NCBI GenBank assembly: GCA_947501885.1
Contig: CANMXN010000001.1
Coordinates: 1,736,001-1,800,000, forward strand
From: an uncultured Sphingorhabdus sp.
GTDB lineage: Bacteria > Pseudomonadota > Alphaproteobacteria > Sphingomonadales > Sphingomonadaceae
Reading direction: 5' to 3'
DNA length: 64,000 nucleotides
The position numbers and the translations under genes were made by a program. Positions 34,766 through 43,008 of the stretch are shown here, piece after piece. How positions within the stretch are numbered: position 1 is the stretch's first letter; every line of letters begins with the position of its first letter. The notes beneath the pieces were generated by a model. That model saw only the letters and a program-made list of their open reading frames with translations, made no database searches and had not been told where the DNA came from.

Positions 34766-35701
34766 ATGAATGCAATAGAAGCGCAAGGCTTGGTGAAGAT
34801 ATTTGATGGCTTTCGCGCTGTTGATAGCGTCAACTTATCAATTCCCGAAGGCAGTATATATGGAATATTGGGGCCTAATGGTGCGGGTAAAACTACAATG
34901 CTGCGTACCTTATTGGGGATTATTGATCCTGATGAGGGCTCTCGGACCTTATTGGGTAGCGATGATCCGCTTACCCAATCGCGCAATGTAGGCTATTTGC
35001 CTGAAGAGCGCGGCCTTTATCAATCTATGAAAGCAGTTGATACTATCGCTTTTATGGGAGCCCTGCGTGGTATGGGGCTTAATGAAGGACGAGAAAAAGG
35101 CCGTGTTTTGTTGGAACAAACTGGCCTTGGTCATGCTGCGGATATGCAGATTAAACAATTATCCAAAGGTATGGCGCAAACCGTGCAATTAATGGGTACT
35201 ATTGTTCATGACCCTAAATTAATTGTACTTGATGAACCTTTTTCGGGGCTGGATGCGCTCAACCAAGCTAAGCTAGAGCGGTTAATTCGCGCTCAAGCGG
35301 CCAAAGGTGTTACGGTAATTTTCTCTACCCATGTTATTGCCCATGCTGAACGATTATGCGAACGCATTGCCATTGTTGCCAATGGCAAAATTAGCTTTGA
35401 CGGATTGGTGGAAACGGCACGCGATAGATTGCGCCCGCAGGTTCATTTGGAAACGGAAGCGCTTGATGGACCATGGCGCAATGCTCTGCCAGAGGATATA
35501 GAAGCGCAAGGGCATTGGTGGCATTTTGAATTACCCGAAAGCGGCGTGGAGCCGCTGCTTAATGCATTAATAGATGGCAAAGCAGGTATCAAATCCCTCT
35601 CGATTGAACGGCCTGGACTGCATGATGCTTTTGTGGCGATCGCAGGTGAGGCAGTAGCAGCCGAAATGGATGATGAAATTGAAGCGGGAGAATTGCTATG
35701 A
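34766..35701 (+). CDS. ABC exporter ATPase (NatA/CcmA-like)
   Basis: 311 residues with Walker A GILGPNGAGKTTMLR, the signature LSKGMAQTVQL (LSKGM in place of LSGGQ, common in this export group), Walker B LIVLDEPFSGLD and the switch STHVIAH. The C-terminal extension after residue 220 is typical of DRA/NatA-type ATPases. Paired with the permease gene it forms a two-gene export system (NatAB-like, multidrug or Na+ export). ATG 34766 is preferred to the GTG two codons earlier. The stop overlaps the permease start as ATGA. Confidence 0.9.
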   Translation: MNAIEAQGLVKIFDGFRAVDSVNLSIPEGSIYGILGPNGAGKTTMLRTLLGIIDPDEGSRTLLGSDDPLTQSRNVGYLPEERGLYQSMKAVDTIAFMGALRGMGLNEGREKGRVLLEQTGLGHAADMQIKQLSKGMAQTVQLMGTIVHDPKLIVLDEPFSGLDALNQAKLERLIRAQAAKGVTVIFSTHVIAHAERLCERIAIVANGKISFDGLVETARDRLRPQVHLETEALDGPWRNALPEDIEAQGHWWHFELPESGVEPLLNALIDGKAGIKSLSIERPGLHDAFVAIAGEAVAAEMDDEIEAGELL

Positions 35702-36906
35702 GAGAGATATTAAGAGCCGCTTTTGTCATTGGTCGCCGCGATTTTACTGCTATCATATTTTCCAAAGCTTTTTTCTTCTTTTTGCTTGGACCTTTATTTC
35801 CACTTGTTGTTGCTTTGGTTGCAGGTAGCGTAGGCCAAGAAATACAAGATGATCGTGATGCACCTGTCATAGGTATATTGATGGATGTGCAGTCTAGTGA
35901 AAAAATAATTACAGCACGTGAGCAATTGTCAAAAGAAATGGGCGAGAATTCTTTTGCTGAGATGAAGATAATCGAACCCAGCGATGGCATTGCTGACCCG
36001 AAATCTCTGCTTAGCAATGGCGAAGAAAGCTATGCAGCAATATTAAGCGGCACATTGGATAAGCCAATATTCACGGGAACCGAAGGTAGTTTGCTCAGAT
36101 TAAAAGGCGATATGGCCTTACTGGCGGGATATGCGAATAATCAACAGGTGATTATATTACCGCAGGTACAAACCGAAGTTGTTACGAGCAGCGCCAATCG
36201 CTTAAAGGATTTGCGCCAAGCCACAGGACAGGCGGGTATGGTGGTTCTTTTCATGCTGACAACTTTATTAGCAGGTATGGTGCTTTCTAATCTTGTCGAA
36301 GAAAAATCAAACAAGATTATTGAAATTTTGGCGGCTTCCATTCCTATGGATTCGGTCTTTATCGGTAAAATATTTGCTATGTTGGTTATGGCTTTTGTCG
36401 GTATTCTCGTATGGTCGACTATGGCCTATATTGGTCTTTCGATTTGGGGGGCAGGCGTTCCGCAACTTCCCACACCCGCGGTTGGCTGGCCAATGTTTCT
36501 GATATTGGGAGTCATCTATTTTTCTATGTCTTATCTGATGCTCGGTTCATTATTTTTGGGCATTGGCGCGATGGCGGCTACTGTGCGTGAGGTACAAACC
36601 CTCTCTATGCCAGCGACTATGTTGCAAATGGTAGTATTTTTCTTGGCTATCTTCAGTGCAGGGAAATTGGGTGAACCGATTGAGATATTCTCATCGATCT
36701 TCCCCTTTAGCTCGCCTTTGTCGATGTTGTCACGTGCAGCGCAAGTGGATACGCTCTGGCATCATGGTGTGGCAATTATCGGTCAGGCCTTCTTTGCCAT
36801 ATTGGTGCTGCGTATCGGGGTGATTATGTTCCGCCGTAATGTCATGAAATCGGGCAGCGGGAATAAAAAGAAGCGTGGGTTGATGGCACTATTTTCAAAA
36901 TCATAA
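35698..36906 (+). CDS. ABC-2 type permease (NatB-like)
   Basis: 402-residue membrane subunit. There is one segment near residue 35 (FFLLGPLFPLVVALVAGSV), a large extracytoplasmic region of about 130 residues, then five to six segments from MVVLFMLTTLLAGMVLSNLVEEKSNKIIEILAASIP onward. The VEEKSNKIIEIL coupling helix is a hallmark of ABC-2 exporters. It forms a heterodimeric or homodimeric exporter with the preceding ATPase. Substrate unknown. The tail is basic (SGSGNKKKRG). Confidence 0.9.
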   Translation: MREILRAAFVIGRRDFTAIIFSKAFFFFLLGPLFPLVVALVAGSVGQEIQDDRDAPVIGILMDVQSSEKIITAREQLSKEMGENSFAEMKIIEPSDGIADPKSLLSNGEESYAAILSGTLDKPIFTGTEGSLLRLKGDMALLAGYANNQQVIILPQVQTEVVTSSANRLKDLRQATGQAGMVVLFMLTTLLAGMVLSNLVEEKSNKIIEILAASIPMDSVFIGKIFAMLVMAFVGILVWSTMAYIGLSIWGAGVPQLPTPAVGWPMFLILGVIYFSMSYLMLGSLFLGIGAMAATVREVQTLSMPATMLQMVVFFLAIFSAGKLGEPIEIFSSIFPFSSPLSMLSRAAQVDTLWHHGVAIIGQAFFAILVLRIGVIMFRRNVMKSGSGNKKKRGLMALFSKS

Positions 36907-36952
36907 GATAAGCCTTTATCAAATCTACTCAATAAATAGTCTCATTTTGCTA

Positions 36953-36980
36953 CTGATATTGACATTATTGTAAATATCGG
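36953..36980. promoter_or_regulatory. Imperfect 28-base dyad before the P450 gene
   Basis: An almost symmetric sequence (11 of 14 base pairs match) with outer arms CTGATATT and AATATCGG and an inner ACA/TGT. It ends 26 bases before the P450 start codon and just upstream of its GAGGAG ribosome binding site. Position and symmetry suggest an operator, but no regulator is encoded nearby. Confidence 0.4.
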
Positions 36981-37006
36981 CATTCTGCATATGAGGAGAA
37001 TATATT

Positions 37007-38275
37007 ATGGCAACGCAATTGGATTCTTTTGAAATGGATGAACGCGGAGCAAATAGTCCCGCGCATTGGGATGTGAGCAAGCCGGATATTTATGAGGAAA
37101 ATCGGTGGCATCCTATATTCAAAGAAATGCGCGATACAGCACCAATTAACTTTGTTAATAGCGATCATGTCGGCAGTTATTGGAACATCACCACCACAAA
37201 AGTGATACAGCATATTGAGGCGCTACCGGATATTTTCTCATCCAGCTATGAACATGGCGGCATTACTATTTTACCTGATCTAAAAGAAACATTGCCTGAT
37301 GGTACACCCTTTGTTTTGCCTATGTTTATCGCTATGGACCGGCCCGAACATACTGCTGAGCGCCGCGTTATCGCGCCCGCATTTACGCCAGCGGCCATGA
37401 CACAGATGAGCGATGATATACGCCGCCGAACAGGAGAGGTTTTGGATAGCCTCCCTATTGGAGAAAGCTTTGATTGGGTGGATAAGGTATCGATAGAGCT
37501 GACCACGCAGATGCTCGCTATATTGTTTGATTTTCCATGGGAAGATCGACGAAAATTGACCGAATGGTCCGATTGGGCGGGTGACGTTGAAATTGCTATG
37601 GATGAGAGCAAGCGACCCGAACGCATGGCAAAAATGATGGAAATGGGTGCTTATTTTCAGCGTCTCTGGGATGAACGCTTGGAAAGAGACGAGGCCCCTG
37701 ACCTGATTTCGCGGATGATTCATAGCAATATGAAAGATATGGACCATATGGAATATATCGGTAATTTAATCTTGTTGATTGTTGGCGGCAATGACACGAC
37801 GCGTAACAGTATGTCGGGTTATGTCTATGGGTTGGATAAACATCCCGATGAACGCGAAAAATTAGAACAAAATCCAGAGCTTATTCCTAATGCAGTGAGC
37901 GAGATTATCCGTTGGCAAACACCGCTAGCGCACATGCGGCGAACCGCGGTGCAAGATTATGATTTATTTGGCCACCAAATCCGCGCTGGCGATAAATTAG
38001 CATTATGGTATTTATCGGCTAACCGCGATGAGAATATGTTTGAAAACCCTGATAAAATTATCGTTGATCGGGAAAATGCGCGCCGCCATCTCTCCTTTGG
38101 ATATGGTATCCACCGCTGTGTTGGCGCGCGTTTGGCCGAGTTGCAGATATGTATATTACTCGAAGAAATGGCAAAACGCCGCTTACGTGCCAATGTTGAT
38201 GGTAATTTAGAACGGGTCTCTGCTTGTTTTGTGCATGGTTATCGTAAGATGGATGTAACCTTGAGTAGATATTGA
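37007..38275 (+). CDS. Cytochrome P450, CYP153-like
   Basis: 422-residue soluble P450. The heme ligand is Cys371 in [15 protein letters not shown]; the oxygen-activating I-helix is [10 protein letters not shown]; the ExxR pair is in EIIR, followed by [12 protein letters not shown]. These, with [27 protein letters not shown]-like sequence near residue 165, resemble the CYP153 alkane or fatty-acid terminal hydroxylases of marine alphaproteobacteria. Substrate cannot be proven by eye. The gene is single: no ferredoxin or ferredoxin reductase is adjacent, so redox partners must come from elsewhere. GAGGAGAATATATT supports the start. Confidence 0.85.
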   Translation: [422 protein letters not shown]

Positions 38276-38377
38276 TCGAATACTCTTATTAGAAGAAATC
38301 ATGGTTCATACTTTGGTCATATTTGGCCATTATATAGGCCGCTATTAGGTCATGAGCCGAGTATTTGTGAGGTTAAA

Positions 38378-38893
38378 ATGGAATTTTCTAAGCGTAATTT
38401 TTTGCTGACAGGCGGCGTTATGGCCGCAACAATTGGTATAGCTATTAAGGCTTTTAAGCCGAAAGAGGCAGTGGCGGCCGAACAATTTAAGATTATTAAG
38501 ACAGACGATGAATGGCGCCGTGAATTGACGCCAGAACAATATAGTGTCTTGCGTAAAGCAGATACGGAAGTTCCAGGCAGCAGCCCCCTTAATGCTGAAA
38601 AGAGAGTAGGCCTTTTTGTCTGTGCTGGTTGTGAAAACCGCCTTTTTTCTTCGCGCCATAAATTTGAGAGCGGCACAGGTTGGCCGAGCTTTTGGCAACC
38701 GCTGGATGATGCCGTTGGACAAAAAACGGATTATCTAATTGGTTATCCGCGCACCGAGATTCATTGTGCGGATTGCGGTGGTCATTTGGGCCATGTCTTC
38801 TCTGATGGACCGAGACCAACGGGTAAACGCTATTGTATGAATGGTGCTGCGATGGAATTTTGGGTTAATGATTTGGTGGAAACCGTAGCTTAA
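38378..38893 (+). CDS. msrB: Exported methionine-R-sulfoxide reductase MsrB
   Basis: 171 residues. The MsrB fold shows two zinc CxxC pairs (CAGC and CADC), GTGWPSFWQP, GGHLGHVF and the catalytic Cys153 in RYCMNGAAMEF. The N terminus carries KRNFLLTGGVMAATIGIAI, a Tat-like (KR variant) signal ending near KEAVAAEQ, so it probably acts in the periplasm repairing oxidised methionine. Cytoplasmic MsrB forms are about 130 residues; the extra length is the signal. The start has GTGAGGTTAAA upstream. Confidence 0.92.
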   Translation: MEFSKRNFLLTGGVMAATIGIAIKAFKPKEAVAAEQFKIIKTDDEWRRELTPEQYSVLRKADTEVPGSSPLNAEKRVGLFVCAGCENRLFSSRHKFESGTGWPSFWQPLDDAVGQKTDYLIGYPRTEIHCADCGGHLGHVFSDGPRPTGKRYCMNGAAMEFWVNDLVETVA

Positions 38894-38937
38894 ATTTATA
38901 GCCTAATATGTTCGGACAATAAACTATCTAAAAGGCT

Positions 38938-38958
38938 GCGCGGCCATATTGGCTGCGC
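38938..38958 (-). terminator. Stem-loop terminator for the VOC-family gene
   Basis: A 9-base stem (GCGCGGCCA / TGGCTGCGC with one G-T pair) with a 3-base loop lies between the convergent msrB and VOC genes. On the minus strand the stem is followed by CCTTTTAG, a short T-run, so it could end the minus-strand transcript; on the plus strand only a weak A+T stretch follows. Confidence 0.5.
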
Positions 38959-39005
38959 GTTGATTATATATTATATAAATAGGTGATGGCGCCTATCGCA
39001 TATAA

Positions 39006-39377
39006 TTATTCTGGAGCGGCTACTTGCTCCCAAAACTCTATTTTCACACCATTTGGGTCCATGATCCAAGCAAATTTGCCGTAACCTTCATCGACATGGC
39101 CTAATATTTCGATATCCTTAGTTTTGAGCTGCTCGACAAAGCCATCCAAATCATCAACACGCAAATTTATCATAAAGTTTTTGCTGCTTGGCTGTAGATA
39201 TTCCGCATCAGAAAAGTGGCTAATGAGGCTATAAGGCTTATCACCAGTCTCTTCTGACCAGTTGAGCTGCGGTCCATAATCGCCATCAATACCCAATATA
39301 TCACGGTACCATGCGTGCGTTGCTTTCACGTCACTAGCGATATAGAAAACACCGCCTAAACCTGTTATCTTTGCCAT
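39006..39377 (-). CDS. Glyoxalase/VOC-superfamily protein
   Basis: 123 residues with the paired beta-alpha-beta-beta-beta pattern of the vicinal oxygen chelate fold: GVFYIASDVKATHAWYRDILGIDGDYGPQLNW, then INLRVDDLDGFVEQLKTKDIEILG and WIMDPNGVKIEFWEQ. The E in KIEFWE is the usual C-terminal metal ligand. Members include glyoxalase I, dioxygenases and resistance proteins; the reaction here is unknown. It sits 35 bases after the GT-C-like gene in the same direction but need not belong to the glycan operon. Confidence 0.85.
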   Translation of the reverse strand: MAKITGLGGVFYIASDVKATHAWYRDILGIDGDYGPQLNWSEETGDKPYSLISHFSDAEYLQPSSKNFMINLRVDDLDGFVEQLKTKDIEILGHVDEGYGKFAWIMDPNGVKIEFWEQVAAPE

Positions 39378-39412
39378 ATTCTTTCCCTTACTTACTAGAA
39401 TGATAAGCGAGT

Positions 39413-41203
39413 TTAGGGACGAATTGCAACCTGCCAGATTAATAAATGCCCTTTGGTGGGGTTTTTAACAAGCCATTTTGGGTGTGTGCCTTCGATAAGG
39501 GAAGCGGCAAAACTATCAGGGTGCTTGTTGATATAATTGCCCCATTCTTCATCATCTTTGCACATCACAATATGCGTAATATTACGCGCTTTGATGATAA
39601 TATTGGCTTCGTCTGATGAACCGATCATGGCGGCGATTTGATCGCGCATAGCCATATGATTACGGTGATGGCTGCTTGCTAACACATAATGATCGCTGCT
39701 TAATAAAATGAGCGGGCTAAGGTTAAAAGGTGCGATAATATTGGCGGGAGCTTTTATCTGTTTTAATTCTTCAAGGCCTTTGGGAGATGCACAGACAATA
39801 GGCGGTTTGGTTGATGTTATAATCTGTTCTTCTTCGCTTTCTTGCTGCGGTATAACTATCCTTGTGATGCTGTTTAATAAAGGGCCAGCCATTGCAATGA
39901 TAAATATAGAGACAATCAACATTATACGCTGAATGGAGTTGGGTGAGCGTTTATAACGGCTCCATATTTCAGCCAATAGTATCGCTACCAACGGGATAGC
40001 ATAAGCGCTAGCCACGGTAATAGTGCGAAATACCAGCAGCGATAAAAGGGTACTATAGATTATGAAAAACCCAAGCAGATATAATCGGATCCTAATATTA
40101 TTTGCAAATTTAGGAACAAATAAGACCAAAGCTATGACAGCGATAACAGGCAAAGCAATAACCATTATGACGCCTTGTAGAAGCTGATCCCAAATGGGGA
40201 GACCTTCTCTGATATTAATATACCAATAATCATGAACCAGCGGGTCCAATTGTGCAAAAGCACCACCAGTGCATTGCGGTGCTAATGTTACTAATATTGC
40301 TAAGGCCGAGCCACCAGCAACACTAGCAGCAATTAAACGCATCCACCGGCGCTTAGGTGTGCTGTTGAGTGCTATCAACATGATAATGGCTGCGGATGTT
40401 ATTGCAGCGAGATGCGGCGCTGATATAGAGTCGCAATATACCAATATGGAAGAGGTTAAACCCTGCGTCGCAAAATATAAGAAAAAGCTGCTTATAGTGA
40501 AAGATATGATGGTCCATATAAGGCGTTGACCATGGGCTTTTTTAATGATCCAACGCCAGCCCAATATGACGAAAAATGCAGCAGTTAGAGGCAATCCTTC
40601 GAGCGATATATGGAGCCATGTCGCAAGCGCAGCACCTAATATTATCCCACCCCATTTTTTACTTGGCCAAAACATGGTCCAAAGCGCTAATGTTGCCAGT
40701 GCAATTTGCCAGCCATGATGGTCGATACGCATCGGACGAAATTGAAAACTAATGGCAGGATTGAACCATGTTAGTATGATAGCGAAGATTGCCGCTTGCT
40801 TATTCCATAGAGTAAGGCAGATGCGGCCGATCATATAAGATGTTAGAGCCAGTCCGCTTAATGGGATAAGCGTACCTGCTATCATTTCCGCTATATTCTG
40901 GCCAAAAATGGGTGAGAGGATGAGGATGAGCAAGGCGAGAGGTAGCTCGATTAGGCGTGACCAATGCATCGGTGCGCCATCTGGTGTATTCATACGATAT
41001 TGGGTCCAGTCAAACCAGCTTTGACCGTTTAGAAAGTCACGCAATTGTACCATGCGTAATTGATCATCAGGGCCCCAACCAGCACGGCTGGTAATATTGT
41101 CCAAACTGATGAAAATATAGATAGCTGAAAATATAAGCGTAACCCATGCCAATGGCCAAGCAATGCTTGTGTCTGAACGATCAAATTGCGATTTATACGG
41201 CAT
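39413..41203 (-). CDS. GT-C-like polytopic membrane protein
   Basis: 596 residues with about ten to twelve membrane segments and a soluble C-terminal domain of about 140 residues. The first extracytoplasmic loop carries the acidic GPDDQLRMVQLRDFLNGQSWFDWTQYRM, with further motif-like stretches (PMHWSRLIELPLALLI, FQFRPMRIDHHGWQ). DHHGWQ after the third helix resembles DHH-type motifs of STT3/PglB and other GT-C glycosyltransferases that use lipid-linked sugars. It is the last gene of the envelope operon. Donor and acceptor are unknown, and assignment to a GT family by eye is not possible. Confidence 0.65.
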   Translation of the reverse strand: MPYKSQFDRSDTSIAWPLAWVTLIFSAIYIFISLDNITSRAGWGPDDQLRMVQLRDFLNGQSWFDWTQYRMNTPDGAPMHWSRLIELPLALLILILSPIFGQNIAEMIAGTLIPLSGLALTSYMIGRICLTLWNKQAAIFAIILTWFNPAISFQFRPMRIDHHGWQIALATLALWTMFWPSKKWGGIILGAALATWLHISLEGLPLTAAFFVILGWRWIIKKAHGQRLIWTIISFTISSFFLYFATQGLTSSILVYCDSISAPHLAAITSAAIIMLIALNSTPKRRWMRLIAASVAGGSALAILVTLAPQCTGGAFAQLDPLVHDYWYINIREGLPIWDQLLQGVIMVIALPVIAVIALVLFVPKFANNIRIRLYLLGFFIIYSTLLSLLVFRTITVASAYAIPLVAILLAEIWSRYKRSPNSIQRIMLIVSIFIIAMAGPLLNSITRIVIPQQESEEEQIITSTKPPIVCASPKGLEELKQIKAPANIIAPFNLSPLILLSSDHYVLASSHHRNHMAMRDQIAAMIGSSDEANIIIKARNITHIVMCKDDEEWGNYINKHPDSFAASLIEGTHPKWLVKNPTKGHLLIWQVAIRP

Positions 41204-41209
41204 AGCGGA

Positions 41210-42586
41210 TCATTTCGCCTTTAAATATATCCACGGAACATGTTCAGGGTCAAATTGGGTGCGGTGATGCCGATCAAAGTAAGGAGGCATATGATCACCT
41301 ACAATCAAAATATCACTTTTGGGAAAGTCTTGAGCTGTAATTTCTTTTACCAAGGCCCAGTCCACAGCATCAAATATTGCAAATTGTCGGCAAATCATAG
41401 GAAAATTCTCTGCCAAAAAGGGTGATATTTTTTCACAATTATCAACCTCCAGACTCGCATCAGGCGGTACGGGTAAATGCGCATTGAGCGTCAACCAATA
41501 GAGAAATTGAGGTTTATCAGCATTTTTAAGATGCGCTGCTAATTGTTGGGGTATGTCACGATCACAAGCTCCTGGAAATACGCCAGCGCAATCGGCTGCG
41601 CCTTTGGCTTTTAAGTCTTTGCTAAACTCTTGGCTTTGAAAGCCGGTATTAGGATACCATATTTCGCGCTTGAAAAAAGCTGCTTTAAAGCTGTGCATTG
41701 CATGTGTTTCATAGCCTTTTTGCGCCATAATAGCGGGCAGGCAGTTTGCATCCTTTGTATCAACCAGCTCATAATAATCACCCCAACGCCCGCAAAGCTC
41801 GCGTATTTCGCCAGCGGTTGTGCTGTTATAATAGGGTGATATGCCCTCGCTAATATCATAGCGCTGCGCAATAGCAGGATTGTTTTTATAAAGTGCAAAT
41901 AATTTATTGGCCATAGCAGGGTTATCACGCGGTACCCCCAAAGATTCGACCATGATTAAAACCAAGTGCCGACTGCCATCAGGGTTGGCCGCAAAACCAG
42001 ATTGTTCACGTGCTGAAGAGAAGGTAGCATCTGGCGGGGGACTGCGAAAATAATGACCACGCATATCTTTGCCCATATAGATATCTATGCTGGTGACGCT
42101 TAATATAACGGCAGCCCCCGCAATATTGAGCCAGATATTTTTAAAATCTGCATCGCGCTGCATTAAGCGGTAGGCGATAAAAAATATAAGGATGATGGCA
42201 GCAGATACGAATAAATATTCGATAGAATCGCTTGGTTTAATCTCTGCCAAAAAACTAATCGAATAGAAAAGTGATTGTGGGGTGAGGTTAAACAAGCCAC
42301 CCAAAAATTTTAATACTGACCATGTCATCACGCTGATAAAAGCAAAATAACGTAAGGCAAAGCTCAGCTTGCGTGCGAATAAGCCTGTGAATCCTGCGAT
42401 TAAAATTTCTTGCGCGCGCGGCGGTGCGCCAAAAAACCAAAGTATAGCAAAGCCGATATTGGTAAGCACTACCCAGATAAGTACCCAATTCCAAAAGCGT
42501 TTCATATCGGGAGTTGTCAGCGCAGATTTAAGGCTATTCCAATGATTGGGTGTAGAAAATTCTTGTGGGTCAATAGCTATGGTCAT
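41210..42586 (-). CDS. Membrane-bound sulfatase/phosphoethanolamine-transferase-like protein
   Basis: 458 residues. Five N-terminal membrane segments are followed by an alkaline-phosphatase-superfamily domain. Landmarks are LIMVESLG (metal-binding Glu), the likely nucleophile Thr in YNSTTAGEIRELCGR and the metal ligands in ILIVGDHMPPYFDRHHRTQF. This is the layout of LtaS/EptA-type enzymes that move phosphoglycerol or phosphoethanolamine onto an envelope glycan. The ATG at 42586 overlaps the gtrA-like stop as ATGA; an upstream ATG is inside that gene. Confidence 0.85.
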   Translation of the reverse strand: MTIAIDPQEFSTPNHWNSLKSALTTPDMKRFWNWVLIWVVLTNIGFAILWFFGAPPRAQEILIAGFTGLFARKLSFALRYFAFISVMTWSVLKFLGGLFNLTPQSLFYSISFLAEIKPSDSIEYLFVSAAIILIFFIAYRLMQRDADFKNIWLNIAGAAVILSVTSIDIYMGKDMRGHYFRSPPPDATFSSAREQSGFAANPDGSRHLVLIMVESLGVPRDNPAMANKLFALYKNNPAIAQRYDISEGISPYYNSTTAGEIRELCGRWGDYYELVDTKDANCLPAIMAQKGYETHAMHSFKAAFFKREIWYPNTGFQSQEFSKDLKAKGAADCAGVFPGACDRDIPQQLAAHLKNADKPQFLYWLTLNAHLPVPPDASLEVDNCEKISPFLAENFPMICRQFAIFDAVDWALVKEITAQDFPKSDILIVGDHMPPYFDRHHRTQFDPEHVPWIYLKAK

Positions 42587-43008
42587 CGAAAGACCCCCCA
42601 TTTACGCACGGCATAAACCGCGATAAAGCTTACTCCAACGGCGGTAATTTTGGCCAGAATAGCACCTGTTCCAACCATAGTCATAATTTGCACTATGCCG
42701 ATGGTTAGGCCTAAACCGAGTAGGGCAGAACCTGCAAAAAAAGCGCGTTGCAATTGTAATTTACTGCCACTGCGTTTCTTGCCGATAAAAACAAAATTGC
42801 TACTGACTATCCAATGTATGATGATACCTATGCTATAGCCGATGGCGGCTGCAATCGATGGCGCTATGGATGCTAAAATTGCCGCGCTATAGATTATCAT
42901 ATCGATAATGAGCGCAACCACACTTGCACCAAAATAGCGTGCAAAGGTGAAACGATGCCAAAAGCTGATGCACTGCTCGACCAAGTTTGATGCATTTTTA
43001 GCAATCAT
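42583..43008 (-). CDS. GtrA-family membrane protein
   Basis: 141 residues with four membrane segments (YFGASVVALIIDMIIYSAAILA, AIGYSIGIIIHWIVSSNFVF, LLGLGLTIGIVQIMTMVGTG, AVGVSFIAVYAVRKWGVF), matching the GtrA family. GtrA proteins are thought to flip or handle polyprenyl-linked sugars for glycosylation of lipopolysaccharide or O antigen. The start shares a base with the stop of the flavoprotein gene as TAATG, and its own stop is coupled to the sulfatase-fold gene. The C-terminal VRKWGVFR is typical. Confidence 0.85.
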   Translation of the reverse strand: MIAKNASNLVEQCISFWHRFTFARYFGASVVALIIDMIIYSAAILASIAPSIAAAIGYSIGIIIHWIVSSNFVFIGKKRSGSKLQLQRAFFAGSALLGLGLTIGIVQIMTMVGTGAILAKITAVGVSFIAVYAVRKWGVFR

